A stretch of DNA of 64,000 nt from Aculops lycopersici (lineage: Eukaryota > Arthropoda > Arachnida > Trombidiformes > Eriophyidae), in NCBI GenBank assembly GCA_015350385.1, contig WNKI01000002.1, forward strand, positions 7,720,739 through 7,784,738. Reading direction: 5' to 3'. The translations under genes were made by a program, and so were the position numbers. Positions 31,101 through 41,600 of this stretch are shown here, in pieces (the first letter of the stretch is position 1; each line of letters starts with the position of its first letter). Below the pieces are notes generated by a model. It did no database searches. It worked only from the letters and a program-made list of their open reading frames with translations, and had not been told where the DNA came from.

Positions 31101-32474
31101 TATCAATGTGTGTGCTGCTCTTGGTAGCGGACAGTGACTCTGCACTCCAATGTACTGCGTTGCATTGGAACTGAATGCTGCGGCAACGATAGCAGCGGCA
31201 GCAACAGAGGGCAGCGACAGCGACGAGTCTCACAAAGTCGCCAGCAACAACAAGAGGAGCAGCAGTAGCAGCGCCGCTCTCGGCCCCCCTTTGCGGCTAA
31301 TGCAGTTTCAGTCGACCAGACACACGCACCCACCCGGTTAAGGCTGCAACGATGACGGACGCACAGACGCACAAACTCTCACTCTCAAGCGCACTTGCAA
31401 GTGAGCGAGTCACACTCGGCAGCGTCAGTGACGACGACGACGGCAGCTCGACTCGAGAGTGTGGAGAAATGCGAGTCTCTCTTATTCGGTTGTGTGTGTG
31501 TGCTGTGTGTTGCTGGTGCGCCTGTTGTTGCCGCCGCCGCTACTGCACTGTGCTCACTCTGCCCGGTGGTGGAGCTCACTTGCTGGCTAAAGGCGATGGA
31601 GCTGGCGCTGCTGCCGCCCCTGGTGGTGCTTCTTTCTCTGTCTCCTCGCTCTCCTGATGCCTGCACTGTGCAGTGCGGCCGCCACTGGTGCTGCTGCTGC
31701 TGCAGCAAAGTGCAGTGTTGCTGCAGCGAATAAGTGAGTGTGTTTGTGTGAGTGTGTGTGCGCAATGCTCTCTCGCTAATAATATTGATTGGATGGCTGG
31801 TTGAATGCTAGATGGATGGATGGATAGTGAGAGAATATTAACTGCTTGATAAATTCTATTTCTCAACGAATCGTACAATTATCATCCAATTTTAATACAA
31901 TTATATTATATCTATTCAACTATTGTTTCAATCCCTTGCCGGGTGCCATTGCAGCAACTTTACGCGAGGTGGCCATTCATCTCTAAGCGCGCTCTCTTCT
32001 TATCCGCATAACAGACAAGAGATTCAGAAAAAGCGACAGAGGTGGAGACAGACAAACCAAACAGGCAGGCAGCGACTAAAAAGTAGACACAGTCACACCC
32101 ACACGTCTTCGTCTTCATCTTCCTCTTATTCGTCACTGAAGCTCGTCAAGAGGGCAACGAGTCACGAATATTCTAAACAGGAAGGAAGGAAGTAAGACAT
32201 ACGAAGGATATACAAATAATTGTTTCATATTAATATCTCGCCACCATCTACCTTAACTGCAAACTCCCCCTAACCACCTATTAGATTGTATTTTCTTGAT
32301 AACAGGTCCTATTGATTATTAGATTGCATTCACCCCAGGCAAATATATTAGCGCCAAGACAAACAGCAAAAGCACCGCGAGCACCACTCTCAATAGAGCT
32401 AAAACCACCACCAGCAACAGAAATAATAACAATAAAAATAACCTCGCCACAGAAGCAACAAACAAGAGAACATC
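28139..32474. other. 4.3-kb GC-rich, low-complexity region upstream of the ETS gene; candidate 5' UTR intron
   Basis: No coding region is supported. The 29.1-31.8 kb part is rich in CAG/CTG, CGC and CT runs, so many frames are open on both strands, but their products are compositionally simple and unlike known proteins. A consensus donor CAG/GTAAGT at 28774/28775 and a pyrimidine-led acceptor ending at 32305 could define a 3.5-kb 5' UTR intron of the ETS gene. A (CTGA)n tract at about 28840-28859 is bounded by the 7-bp inverted repeat AGCTTGC/GCAAGCT. Confidence 0.45.
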
Positions 32475-33605
32475 ATGATGATGGATCCAAATGCTGCCGA
32501 TTTGGCAGAAAATATCTACGGAGATGAGCATCTGGATGAAGCTGTTGAGGAGGAGGAAGAGGAAGATGAGAATGTGATCACTATTGAACAAGTACCTATT
32601 ACAATTACTTGTGCTCAAATTTGCGTGAAACTAATTGCCGAACTCCAGATCAACGGCATCAAGGAGTTTGATTTTTATTTACAAGATATTAAGCTAGCTT
32701 CAAATAAATCCATTATATCACAATGCAATCTTGTAGAAGGAGCCACAAAACAAACTAAATTGATCAATGTAAAACTATTGATTGAACCAGAACATAGAAG
32801 GGTCAACATCATCGATATCCTAAAGCCGCCTGATACACAACAACAACATTCATCAAATTCGGCTAACACCTCCGATGATCAAAAGAATAACAACCATTAC
32901 CACCACTATCACAACAACAATAACAACAGCAACAATCATCACAACAACGCCTATAATGTTAGTAATCAACACATTAGAACGTCCGGTTCGTCTTCGTCAG
33001 CTAACCATCATCATATTAACGCGTTGGGTATGACTAATGTTAATAATTCACATGCCACAAGCAGAGATCAAAATACCACCAATTCAACTACAAATAAGCG
33101 CCTCATGGGAATCAAAAATTTTTCGCAATCCAATCAGACTAGCTCCGCGAATGGCGGTGTTAGTGGAAGTGTGCCAAGTTCAGGAGGTAGTGCCAGTAAT
33201 AGATCTGGTAATAATGGTCAGATACAGTTGTGGCAATTTTTATTGGAATTGTTGACCGACGTCGAGAGGACAGATTTTATCCAATGGGTCGGCACTGAAG
33301 GAGAATTCAAACTGAACAATCCCGAGGGTGTTGCTCAACTATGGGGCCTTAGAAAAAATAAACCCACAATGAACTATGAGAAGTTAAGCAGAGCGTTAAG
33401 ATATTATTACGATGGCGACATGATAGCTAAGGTACATGGTAAAAGATTCGTTTACAAATTTGTTTGCGATTTGAAGGGTTTGATTGGATATGACGCCAAG
33501 GAAATAGATAAGCTTGTAGCGCAAACTAAGACGAAACAAAGAGGGTCAAGTAACGCAAATTCAAACAATAATGCTAATGATAGCTTGAGCAGCAACAATA
33601 TATAA
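32475..33605 (+). CDS. GABP-alpha type ETS transcription factor lacking the pointed domain
   Basis: DNA-binding transcription factor orthologous to GABPA/NRF-2 alpha, a regulator of nuclear genes for mitochondrial function. 376 residues. Residues about 35-125 match the GABP-alpha N-terminal (OST, ubiquitin-like) domain, including FDFYLQDIKLASNKS and VNIIDILKPPDT. The ETS domain at about 250-335 begins GNNGQIQLWQFLLELL and has RKNKPTMNYEKLSRALRYYY. The linker between them is Asn/His/Ser-rich low complexity and has no pointed (PNT) domain, which vertebrate GABPA carries at this place. An acidic run EEEEEEDE lies near residue 25. Confidence 0.9.
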   Translation: MMMDPNAADLAENIYGDEHLDEAVEEEEEEDENVITIEQVPITITCAQICVKLIAELQINGIKEFDFYLQDIKLASNKSIISQCNLVEGATKQTKLINVKLLIEPEHRRVNIIDILKPPDTQQQHSSNSANTSDDQKNNNHYHHYHNNNNNSNNHHNNAYNVSNQHIRTSGSSSSANHHHINALGMTNVNNSHATSRDQNTTNSTTNKRLMGIKNFSQSNQTSSANGGVSGSVPSSGGSASNRSGNNGQIQLWQFLLELLTDVERTDFIQWVGTEGEFKLNNPEGVAQLWGLRKNKPTMNYEKLSRALRYYYDGDMIAKVHGKRFVYKFVCDLKGLIGYDAKEIDKLVAQTKTKQRGSSNANSNNNANDSLSSNNI

Positions 33606-34034
33606 GATTATTGAGCGAGCAACAAAATAAACTCCAAGAAGAAATACATGAGTTTCAAAATTTAAAACTAGATGGTAGAAGTTTTGAGACCCCACCCGCT
33701 TACAAGAACGAAACGGTAACTAGGAAGTTTGGATGGCATCAGACTGCTAGTATTATCAAGTACTTCCTGCAACAAAAATCTTATTGGTAACTAGATAAAG
33801 ACATCAATCAATAATACACAGTAGCAGGTGCAAAGGAAAAATTGTTCCAACCCTCGATCTAAGATTTGGAGCCCTTTCCAGTAATAGCCGAATAAGTGTA
33901 ACAGGTGTAAATTAAGAGGAAAGTTGCAGTTATATATGAGACTATTAAAATTAACGATACAATATTCAGAACGCAATGTCAGATCTAAAGCTTGAGCTCG
34001 ATACATTGAAGGTCTCGACCCAATCTCAATTTCT
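33606..34034. other. Convergent 3' region between the ETS gene and MIOS
   Basis: About 430 bp holding both 3' UTRs. An AATAAA follows the ETS stop closely at about 33626-33631. No gene seen. Confidence 0.6.
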
Positions 34035-37000
34035 TTATGCACGAGATACATCGTCTAGTCTTGTTCGCGAGTCCAGATTCATGCATTTGCAATCACAGCC
34101 ACTAACTGGACATTCGCTATTTTCGCTGAACCAGCTCAGTAGGTGAGCTGAATGGGCACCATGGCGACAGGTTTGACACCATGAGAACCAATTAGAGAAT
34201 GGATTTGTTTTTAAGGCAGTGGTCGATTTTTGTTTTCCGTTATCGGCGAGATTGTTAGCTCTTCGGTTCTTCGCGATGTAAGACTGTTTGCCATCAAAGA
34301 TCGTCTGATTTGAGCCCAACTGGGTAAGACACAGGCAACACTTGGCAAAAGAACACTTAGTGCAAACTGTACAACTCTTACTTCGACCAGTTCCGGTTGT
34401 GGGCAACCCGCTAGCAGGTGTCGTCGGATGACTGCTTTGTAGCCGATTTGTTTGTAGCTTAGACAACGTATTGACTGACGGTGAAAAAGTGCTCTCACTT
34501 GCGGCACCAACACTCGCAGTTAATCCAACGCCACTACCTGTTGCAGTTGCGTCGGCGCACGACGGACTTGAGTTGACGCCCAGATTATAACCTGTAGATA
34601 CTGCAGTAGTGGCTGAGCTCAGAGTTGATGTGCTGGAATTACTTGTGAAAGAGCTGATAGACAGGCCGGAAATCGTAACCGGAACAGAGGAGGCCACTTG
34701 CTGAGATTGATAATAGTCAGTTGTGGTCACCGCTAGCTGTGCCTGTTGATTACTATTGGTGTTACTCGAGTTGTTTGTTGCAATGTTTGACGAGTAGCCT
34801 ATGTTCGATTGGATATTGCCTGACAATGAGGATGATTGGTTGAGAACTTGTTGCTGTTGTTGTTGAGATTTGCTCTTAATTGTGTTACCACAATAGTTGC
34901 AACTAATAAGTATATGATTTGGTGGTTTGGCTAGATTTGATGAGTTACTAAACCAAAGATTGTCAAATTGTGCTCTCTGATGCCAAAGTCGCCAACAGTC
35001 CAACATTCCGCGATAGCATTCTACCCACAACTGAGCTCGCGGATCATTACAAATAATACTGGGCAACGAGTGTAATACAATGAGACTGACTGATTGAATG
35101 TCACTTGAAATTTCAATATAACGTTGGAGTAAACTTAAACCATCATTGGTGATACCCGTTAATAAAATTCCATTTAGATCACCATTCTCAACGAGAGTTG
35201 ACATTGTCTCTGTGAGGTAATTATTCAGCTTGTCATCCGGCAAGTAGAGTAGCGAGAACGCCACCCGGTCGGCTAGAATAAGATCCTTGTCGTAGATGAT
35301 CTCATGGAACCCAGTGTCACTTTCGCTTGTGAGGAAGGCGAACATGGCTTTCATGTAAGGATTGGTTAGTCGACCCTTAAGTGTTTGACACATCTCGCGC
35401 CACATCGAGGTTCGCTCGCCAGTATATCCACTAAGTGCCATGGCCACCGAGCTGAGATTTGGATCACTTCGTGTTGCGCCCATTGTCAGCGAGTCGATTG
35501 CTCTTTGAAGTCTCATGTTAAATACAGCAATCGCCGCAGCTCTCATGTAGTTGCCTTCTTTCTCAAGATAGTCTATGATGGGTATAGTCTGACTAATATT
35601 GTCTATATCTGGAATCCAATCACATAAAAGTAAAGCTCTGCTTCTCAATTCACTGTGAAACACTTGAAATCTAATCGGCGATATGACGCAAGAATTTGCT
35701 GCTGCCCCTTTCCAGTTGATAGCTTTCACTTCCGCTCGCGATGGTGTTTGATTGATATTATCGCGTAATAATGAACCAACTCCCAAGATCTCTGTGCAAT
35801 TTTTGTTGCCATCATTAATATTCTGTAAAGCATGTTGCTTGCTCTTCTTGCTTGTGATGTCGAGAGCCTTTGCCAACTTAACCCAACGTAACAGCCCTAT
35901 GAGATCAGAGTCGTCGCCTCTCTGGTGATGAGGACCGTCTTCAACAATCATTCCGTAATTTGTAATCGCTCTGTGACGCATATTCACAGAGATGTCATCT
36001 AAAGTCTTGTATTTCTCATCTCTAGGATCTAGACATTGAAGTATCTTCTTACCTTTAGTCCATACAATCTCGCATATTGGCGACCAATTAAGAGTTATAC
36101 GATCACAAATGTTGAGGGCAATCACATCCCTAGTATTGGATATTGCAATCAGACGAAACTCGCTAGTTGGATGCCAGTCGTAGGAAGTTATTTGCTTTGG
36201 CACTGATAAGTTTTGAACCCCCGAGAAAGAACCAGTCAGTGCAGGATCATAACTAGTCATGGTTGTTGGCGAAGAGGAAGATGCCGAGGTTGTTAGAGAG
36301 GAAGCAGCAGCGAACGGGTGAATAAGGCGCTCGACAATCTTAGCCTCGAAGTCCTCGGAGAAGAGTGACGCTTGTTGGATATCGTAAATCTTGACAAAGT
36401 CGTTACCCGACACCAAGGCTGAGAAGGCATGATTTCTAGTTGGACACCAACTTATTTGTGAGATTGGCTTAGATTCAAAGATGGTAACTAGTGGCTTATC
36501 GAAGAATCGTGTGTCCCAAATGAAGATATTATTGTCCACATATGATGCAAATCTTCTGTCCTCAAAACTGTCTACTGTCAAACCGTGAACTGCTCTAGTT
36601 GGTGTTGTAAGTCGAGGTTTCGTTAGGTCTCTGATGTCGAACACCCTGATCTGCTTACTATTGATACCACAAACGACTGTTTGCTCCTTTTTAAACCATC
36701 TCAGTGAATTGATTGAGTCACCAGGGCAACCATCGAATACTGGTCTACTATTTGGTGTCATCGAAAAGTTGAAAGAATATTTTCCTGTATCTATAATGCG
36801 ATTTATATCGAATATTTGGAGGGAGTTGTCCACTTTGTGACGATCCCAAGCTGTTGCAAGTAGACTATTGTTTACCGAGCTCCAATCAACATCATTACAG
36901 ATCGCTCTCTTGGCCACTAGGTCTACATGGATGTAATTGTCAATCGAATAACTACCCGCTGGTCTAAGACATGCGAGCAAGATCTTGCCAGTATTCTGAA

Positions 37001-37337
37001 CGCCACCACAAGATATCGCGACCAAGGTGTCATCGTCAGCAATAGAGCCCGGATAGCATGCCGCAGCCTTAAAGGAAGATATTTCAGGACCTGTCGCAAT
37101 AAGCCTGGAGTTCATAAACTGATCTTGCGACTTGGTCTTTCCAGCTCTTGTGAGGGTTGCATTGCCACTCTGATTTGTATTGGATATTCCATGGCTCTGG
37201 TGTGGCGAGCTCTGATTGGGCTGATGTTGATTAGTAAACTCGAATAGTTTTACGTCCGAACTGATTGCAACGAACTTGTCTCTCTGATTGCGAGACCACA
37301 AAACGTGACAATGGTAAATTGATTTCATTCCAGACAT
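34035..37337 (-). CDS. MIOS: GATOR2 component MIOS
   Basis: Subunit of the GATOR2 complex that activates TORC1 in response to amino acids at the lysosome. 1100 residues against about 875 in human. The N-terminal part carries WD40 repeats (blocks around VDNSLQIFDI, KQIRVFDIRD, VDNNIFIWDTR and DFVKIYDIQ). An alpha-solenoid follows, then a C-terminal zinc module with ISCNYCGN, CTVCTKCSFAKCCLCL and the family signature WFSWCQTCRHGAHSAHLLSWF. An insert of about 160 Ser/Thr/Asn/Gln-rich residues separates the first CxxC from the rest of the zinc module. The 5' end and upstream region (36899-37641) have a second copy at 42467-43189. Confidence 0.93.
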   Translation of the reverse strand: MSGMKSIYHCHVLWSRNQRDKFVAISSDVKLFEFTNQHQPNQSSPHQSHGISNTNQSGNATLTRAGKTKSQDQFMNSRLIATGPEISSFKAAACYPGSIADDDTLVAISCGGVQNTGKILLACLRPAGSYSIDNYIHVDLVAKRAICNDVDWSSVNNSLLATAWDRHKVDNSLQIFDINRIIDTGKYSFNFSMTPNSRPVFDGCPGDSINSLRWFKKEQTVVCGINSKQIRVFDIRDLTKPRLTTPTRAVHGLTVDSFEDRRFASYVDNNIFIWDTRFFDKPLVTIFESKPISQISWCPTRNHAFSALVSGNDFVKIYDIQQASLFSEDFEAKIVERLIHPFAAASSLTTSASSSSPTTMTSYDPALTGSFSGVQNLSVPKQITSYDWHPTSEFRLIAISNTRDVIALNICDRITLNWSPICEIVWTKGKKILQCLDPRDEKYKTLDDISVNMRHRAITNYGMIVEDGPHHQRGDDSDLIGLLRWVKLAKALDITSKKSKQHALQNINDGNKNCTEILGVGSLLRDNINQTPSRAEVKAINWKGAAANSCVISPIRFQVFHSELRSRALLLCDWIPDIDNISQTIPIIDYLEKEGNYMRAAAIAVFNMRLQRAIDSLTMGATRSDPNLSSVAMALSGYTGERTSMWREMCQTLKGRLTNPYMKAMFAFLTSESDTGFHEIIYDKDLILADRVAFSLLYLPDDKLNNYLTETMSTLVENGDLNGILLTGITNDGLSLLQRYIEISSDIQSVSLIVLHSLPSIICNDPRAQLWVECYRGMLDCWRLWHQRAQFDNLWFSNSSNLAKPPNHILISCNYCGNTIKSKSQQQQQQVLNQSSSLSGNIQSNIGYSSNIATNNSSNTNSNQQAQLAVTTTDYYQSQQVASSVPVTISGLSISSFTSNSSTSTLSSATTAVSTGYNLGVNSSPSCADATATGSGVGLTASVGAASESTFSPSVNTLSKLQTNRLQSSHPTTPASGLPTTGTGRSKSCTVCTKCSFAKCCLCLTQLGSNQTIFDGKQSYIAKNRRANNLADNGKQKSTTALKTNPFSNWFSWCQTCRHGAHSAHLLSWFSENSECPVSGCDCKCMNLDSRTRLDDVSRA

Positions 37338-37641
37338 GGCTTTTGCATAGGTTTAATATTATTGATCAGTATTAATTGATGCTTGTATCAATCATTCGAT
37401 GTTTTATATCACATTCTAATAAATTGGATATCAATTATTTCAGGGGTCAATAAAATTCATGCAGATTTAGAGGGGAGGACTCCAGATTTTGTCTAAAGAA
37501 ATATCGATCAGCTGTTAAACTTTCTACGAGTCAGCGAACGAGCGAACAAACAATCGCATCACTTGTACCGCGGTCCGCGAACTGGGAGCTAGTTCGGCTC
37601 GCTCAAGCTACATTCTATAAAATAACCGCTAACAAGCACCC
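36899..37641. repeat. Duplicated block, copy 1: MIOS 5' end plus upstream region
   Basis: Nearly identical to 42467-43189. It covers the first about 145 codons of MIOS, its start codon, and about 300 bp upstream. Differences are scattered substitutions, 13 bp absent from the other copy within the coding part, and a small replacement near 37607-37618. This copy is attached to the intact MIOS gene. Confidence 0.92.
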
Positions 37642-38053
37642 TCTTGACCTCGTCACGCTTTACACCACGCAACAGAACTCCAAGAGAATCTCCAGCATGA
37701 GCCTCCTCCAGTGACTTGTGGAACATTTCAATTCCGGTGATAGTACTTTTAACGTATTTCTCCAGGCCGACAACCTCGCAGTCACAGCCCTTCTTGATTG
37801 TACCCTGTTCTAAACGACCGGTACAGACGGTTCCTCTTCCAGGTATTGAGTGTACATGCTCCACGGGAATAAGAAACGGCTTGTCTAAAGCTTTAGTTGG
37901 AGATGGTATGTATCCGTCAACTGCTTCGAGCAACTTGTTCACCGACTCAACTCCAAGCTCTGGCTCTCGTTTTTCGAGGGCACAAAGGGCTGATCCATGG
38001 ATAATTGGCGTGTTATCACCATCGAAACCAAGCTCGGTCATCAATTCACGTAG
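37639..38053 (-). pseudogene. TUFM fragment (pseudogene)
   Basis: 415 bp matching the intact mitochondrial EF-Tu gene at 44721-45135 without indels and with few substitutions. It covers roughly the middle third of TUFM, from RELMTELGFDG to GVKRDEVKR, but lacks the GTP-binding N-terminus and the C-terminal domains. An open frame from 38080 to 37589 (163 codons) includes foreign codons at both ends. It lies directly against the MIOS upstream block, in the same orientation as the parent gene. A functional product is unlikely. Confidence 0.9.
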
Positions 38054-38693
38054 CAACTTTCTAAATTGTTTATCTTCCATTGAATCGAAAGTTACTGAAT
38101 AGGCTAGTGGAGAAATTTGAGCTGCATCAGGTGATTCATCAAATGGTCAATGTTTTGCAACCTAGAAGAGAACATTCCCCATCATTTTCATTCTCATTCT
38201 TGCACTTGCTGTGATTGATTCAAATTTCACATTATCACTTCCAAAATACAGTTAAGAAATTGCATAAAATTCAAAATAAACTATACTCCTTGTTGTTATT
38301 CTAGCAACCTGTTTATTACTGCTCAACTTGAGCTTGACAGAAGCTAAACCAACGGATAAAGAGTCGGAGCGAACTTGCTACAGTCAAGCTCCAGCTCAGG
38401 GTCACTCGGGGAGGAACCCAAAGAGGTGGGCCCATTTACATTGGGAAGCAAATAGCTCAACCAGGAATACTCATTTGTTTGCTCTGCCTACAAATTCAAC
38501 TTTACCGTCATGTTTACCTTGGACTTTTGCTTCTGCGCCCATAAGAAGGACTAGACATTTTCATCAATCATTCAAGGCACAAAACAACAATATCATTACT
38601 AACAACTAACAAGTAAGCTAGCAACCGGATTTTGGATAGACTCGGTTACAGGTGAAAAAGAGCAATCGTCTTTCTTGGCTTGAAAGATAAGAC
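38054..38693. other. Intergenic between TUFM fragment and KIFAP3; holds a possible secreted-protein exon
   Basis: 640 bp. On the plus strand, 38280-38609 is open and begins without ATG. It would encode a hydrophobic core TILLVVILATCLLLLNLSL followed by a polar region with two cysteines and KR and RR pairs. It could be the 3' exon of a small secreted protein or peptide precursor, but no first exon with an ATG is apparent. Otherwise nothing is seen. Confidence 0.3.
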
Positions 38694-41600
38694 TCAATCT
38701 CTAACCAAATGCTTGAACATCGATTGCGGATCAATGACATTCAAATCGCAAATGAGCTTCTTCTTCCTCTCGGCCTCAGCTTGGTCCTGATCTCTGGAGT
38801 TGGCATCCAATTTTGCAGATTGAATTGAGCCAGCGTCGACCTCGTCGTCGATGTCGTCGTCATCATTATAATTCTCCTCAAAATTTTCCTCCTCTTCATC
38901 CTCATCAAGTTCATCAAAAATCAACTCGCTGTTTCTTGCTGCCGAGGTGTTCATTGAATGATATTTCCTACCTACGGTTGCAGGGTTCGACTTGCGGCCA
39001 GTGGAACCAATCAATTCGGCACTTCCGCCACTAGCACTGCTACTCTGACTGTCCACTGCTCTCAAGGTTGCTGGCCCCTGAATCACGTTCAGGTCCTCAT
39101 CAAACTCGTCGCCGAACATTGAGTAGCCACTTGATGGAGAGGACTTAATATGGCCAGCTGCCTGCAATCGAGATCCATTAGCACTGAGCTCCTCCTGGTT
39201 GCGACTTGACCTTATGGCGGCCAACCATTTATCGTTGTAAACTGAAAACCTCTTCGTGTAAACATAGGATTCGTTTATACTTTGCTGCTCCTCCAATTGA
39301 CGTAACCTGTCCAGTAACAGACAGGATAATCTAACAAGTGATCCATTGCTACTCAACAATAAGTTGGCCAGCTTGTTGACTAGAATCTCCAATTGGTACT
39401 CCAATTTAGATCCATGTGGATCTAAAAAGTCTAAATCTTTTGCTAGGGCCTCAAGGAAATTTGCATGATTCATCAGATGGGCCAACGAAAACAGGCAACT
39501 AATTAGCATCTCGGTGTCACTCAACTTTATGTCAAGTAGATGGTTGCTCATGGAAATCCATTTGCTCTTAATTAGTTGGCCAGTTACCTGTATCGAACCA
39601 TCACCACTGCTTATTTCTTCCTCAGTGATGGGACAAATATCCTTTGTCTTGCATAGAGTACCGAAAAATATGATGGCAACCAGCAATAGATCGTCGAAAT
39701 CTTCTCCACCCGCCAAACTCGAGGAAACTAAATCTGATTGAACCAGCTTCTTAAATAAACTCATGAGTTGTTTTGAGGGTAACAAATCCAAATCCAAATC
39801 CAAATCTCCTTCCTCATCTTCCTTGGACACACCTCTTAATCGCCACGCCATCTCTAGCAGATTGTCAATTATAGCTATGCTCTCAGCTGCAATAGGACAA
39901 CATTCAATAGCTCCCATGGGCAGGTCCAATAAATTGCAGGTTAATTGAGCCAATTTATTGATGCCCTCGTCGAGCTGAATATCTATGGAGTCTTTGGTGA
40001 ATTGTGTCAAGTTTCTCACTATCTTCAACTGCAAGTAGATCATTTGCTGCGCTTGTTTTGTAGGTTGTTGGTCATCAGCCAGGAGTTGTTTGTTCGTATT
40101 CAAGCCGAGATATAGACCTAAGTTATCAATAACTAGTGTCACAAATTCAGCTATCTGTTTTTTCAGATGGCTTGTATAATCTTGCTGTTGACCCTCGGTT
40201 GGTTGCTCAGAGTTCAAATTGTATATGGAAGAGGCCTCAGGTCGACTAGTTAGATTAGTCCAAAAGGCATAAATGTAGTGGCCAGCGCAGGTAGGCTCGA
40301 TAACAATGGCCACCTGTTGCTCGTTTGGTTTGATTAACGCATCGGTTTGATCTTGAAACTTTTTTGCTTCGTCCATAAGATAGTCGAGCAAACATTTGAT
40401 CACTATTCTGCTCTTGAATAGCTCGCTTTTTATGGAATTGTCACAACTTAATATGTAGAGACATTTGAGAGGAGTTAATAATATCGAGGACCTAGTGAAT
40501 GAACTCAACGCTTGATTGTGGCCATTGTTCTTGTTTGCCAAGAATACCACTAAATTTCTGAGCACGCACTTCAGTAGGTTTCGTTTGATTAGTCTCGTTC
40601 TGAGGTACTGATAATGCAAAAGATTATTGATTAATTTGATAATATTGATCTCGAGTTGATAGATGACATTCAGTGTTTGTTGATCCCTAAGTGCAGATAC
40701 CTGGCCGCCTATCGTTGAACCAGAAGAACTTGAATTACCGCTACCTGGTTGAGACAATTGCAATGTGTTGAGTGAATTGATTAAGCATGTGGAAAACTCG
40801 TTTGTTTGTTTTGCTCGATTCTTTAGTAGCGTAACGAACTCTTTGTTAGTCGATAGAAATCTCAACACCTGAACGAGGAGTTCCAATAAACTAGTCAGTC
40901 TCTCTAATGGTCTTGATATTGAGTTGGAAGTAACAATCCTGTCGACGTCGTCCTCGGTTGCTGCGGTTATTTTGATCTCCACCGTGAGAGCTTTTGAGGT
41001 CAACATGAACAAATCAATCACAATTCCAATCAACTTTTCACTTTGGAATGGTGATTTTCTCACCTCTTTCTCCTCCCCTGCTCGTTGCAATTGTACATTT
41101 GAGTGCATCATATTCAAGATGGGAAATATTAGAGACTTCAAGAGGTGATAGAATCTATCAACTAAATTGCTCGTCAATCTATCCTCATTTAACTTCAGCT
41201 GATCCACAAGATCGCCAGATTGATCGATCAAAACTCTCACAGTATCCAATTGGCTATCTGAGTTGATTAATAGCTTGTAGGTATCTGCATAGGAGGTCAT
41301 TCTAATCAAACAGTACAAGATGGACTCACTGATGATCAGGTTACTTACTGATTCACTATCTGACTCTCTCTGGCCAAAACTCAAATCGCGCAAAGTTCTA
41401 GAGGTTGCGCAAACGAGCAACTTGTGGGAGCTCATAATTGGCAAACTCTCATTTAATTTGCTCAACTCTCTCAAGTTGTTGATGGATATCAACTTCTCGC
41501 TAGTGTCGCCATATAATCCCTCTAAATATTGGTCCAGCCTCTCTAATGTAGGCCTCTGTGTATATTTGTTATCGTCGAAGAATCTATTAAGCCTCTCATC

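Noticed and set aside
29162..31878. Many overlapping ORFs of 60-127 codons on both strands
   Set aside because: They follow CAG, CT and CGC low-complexity sequence, have no recognisable domains, and compete with each other in the same DNA.
37589..38080. Second mitochondrial EF-Tu-like gene (163-codon ORF)
   Set aside because: It lacks the GTP-binding N-terminus and C-terminal domains and is a near-identical piece of the nearby gene, so it is a duplicated fragment.
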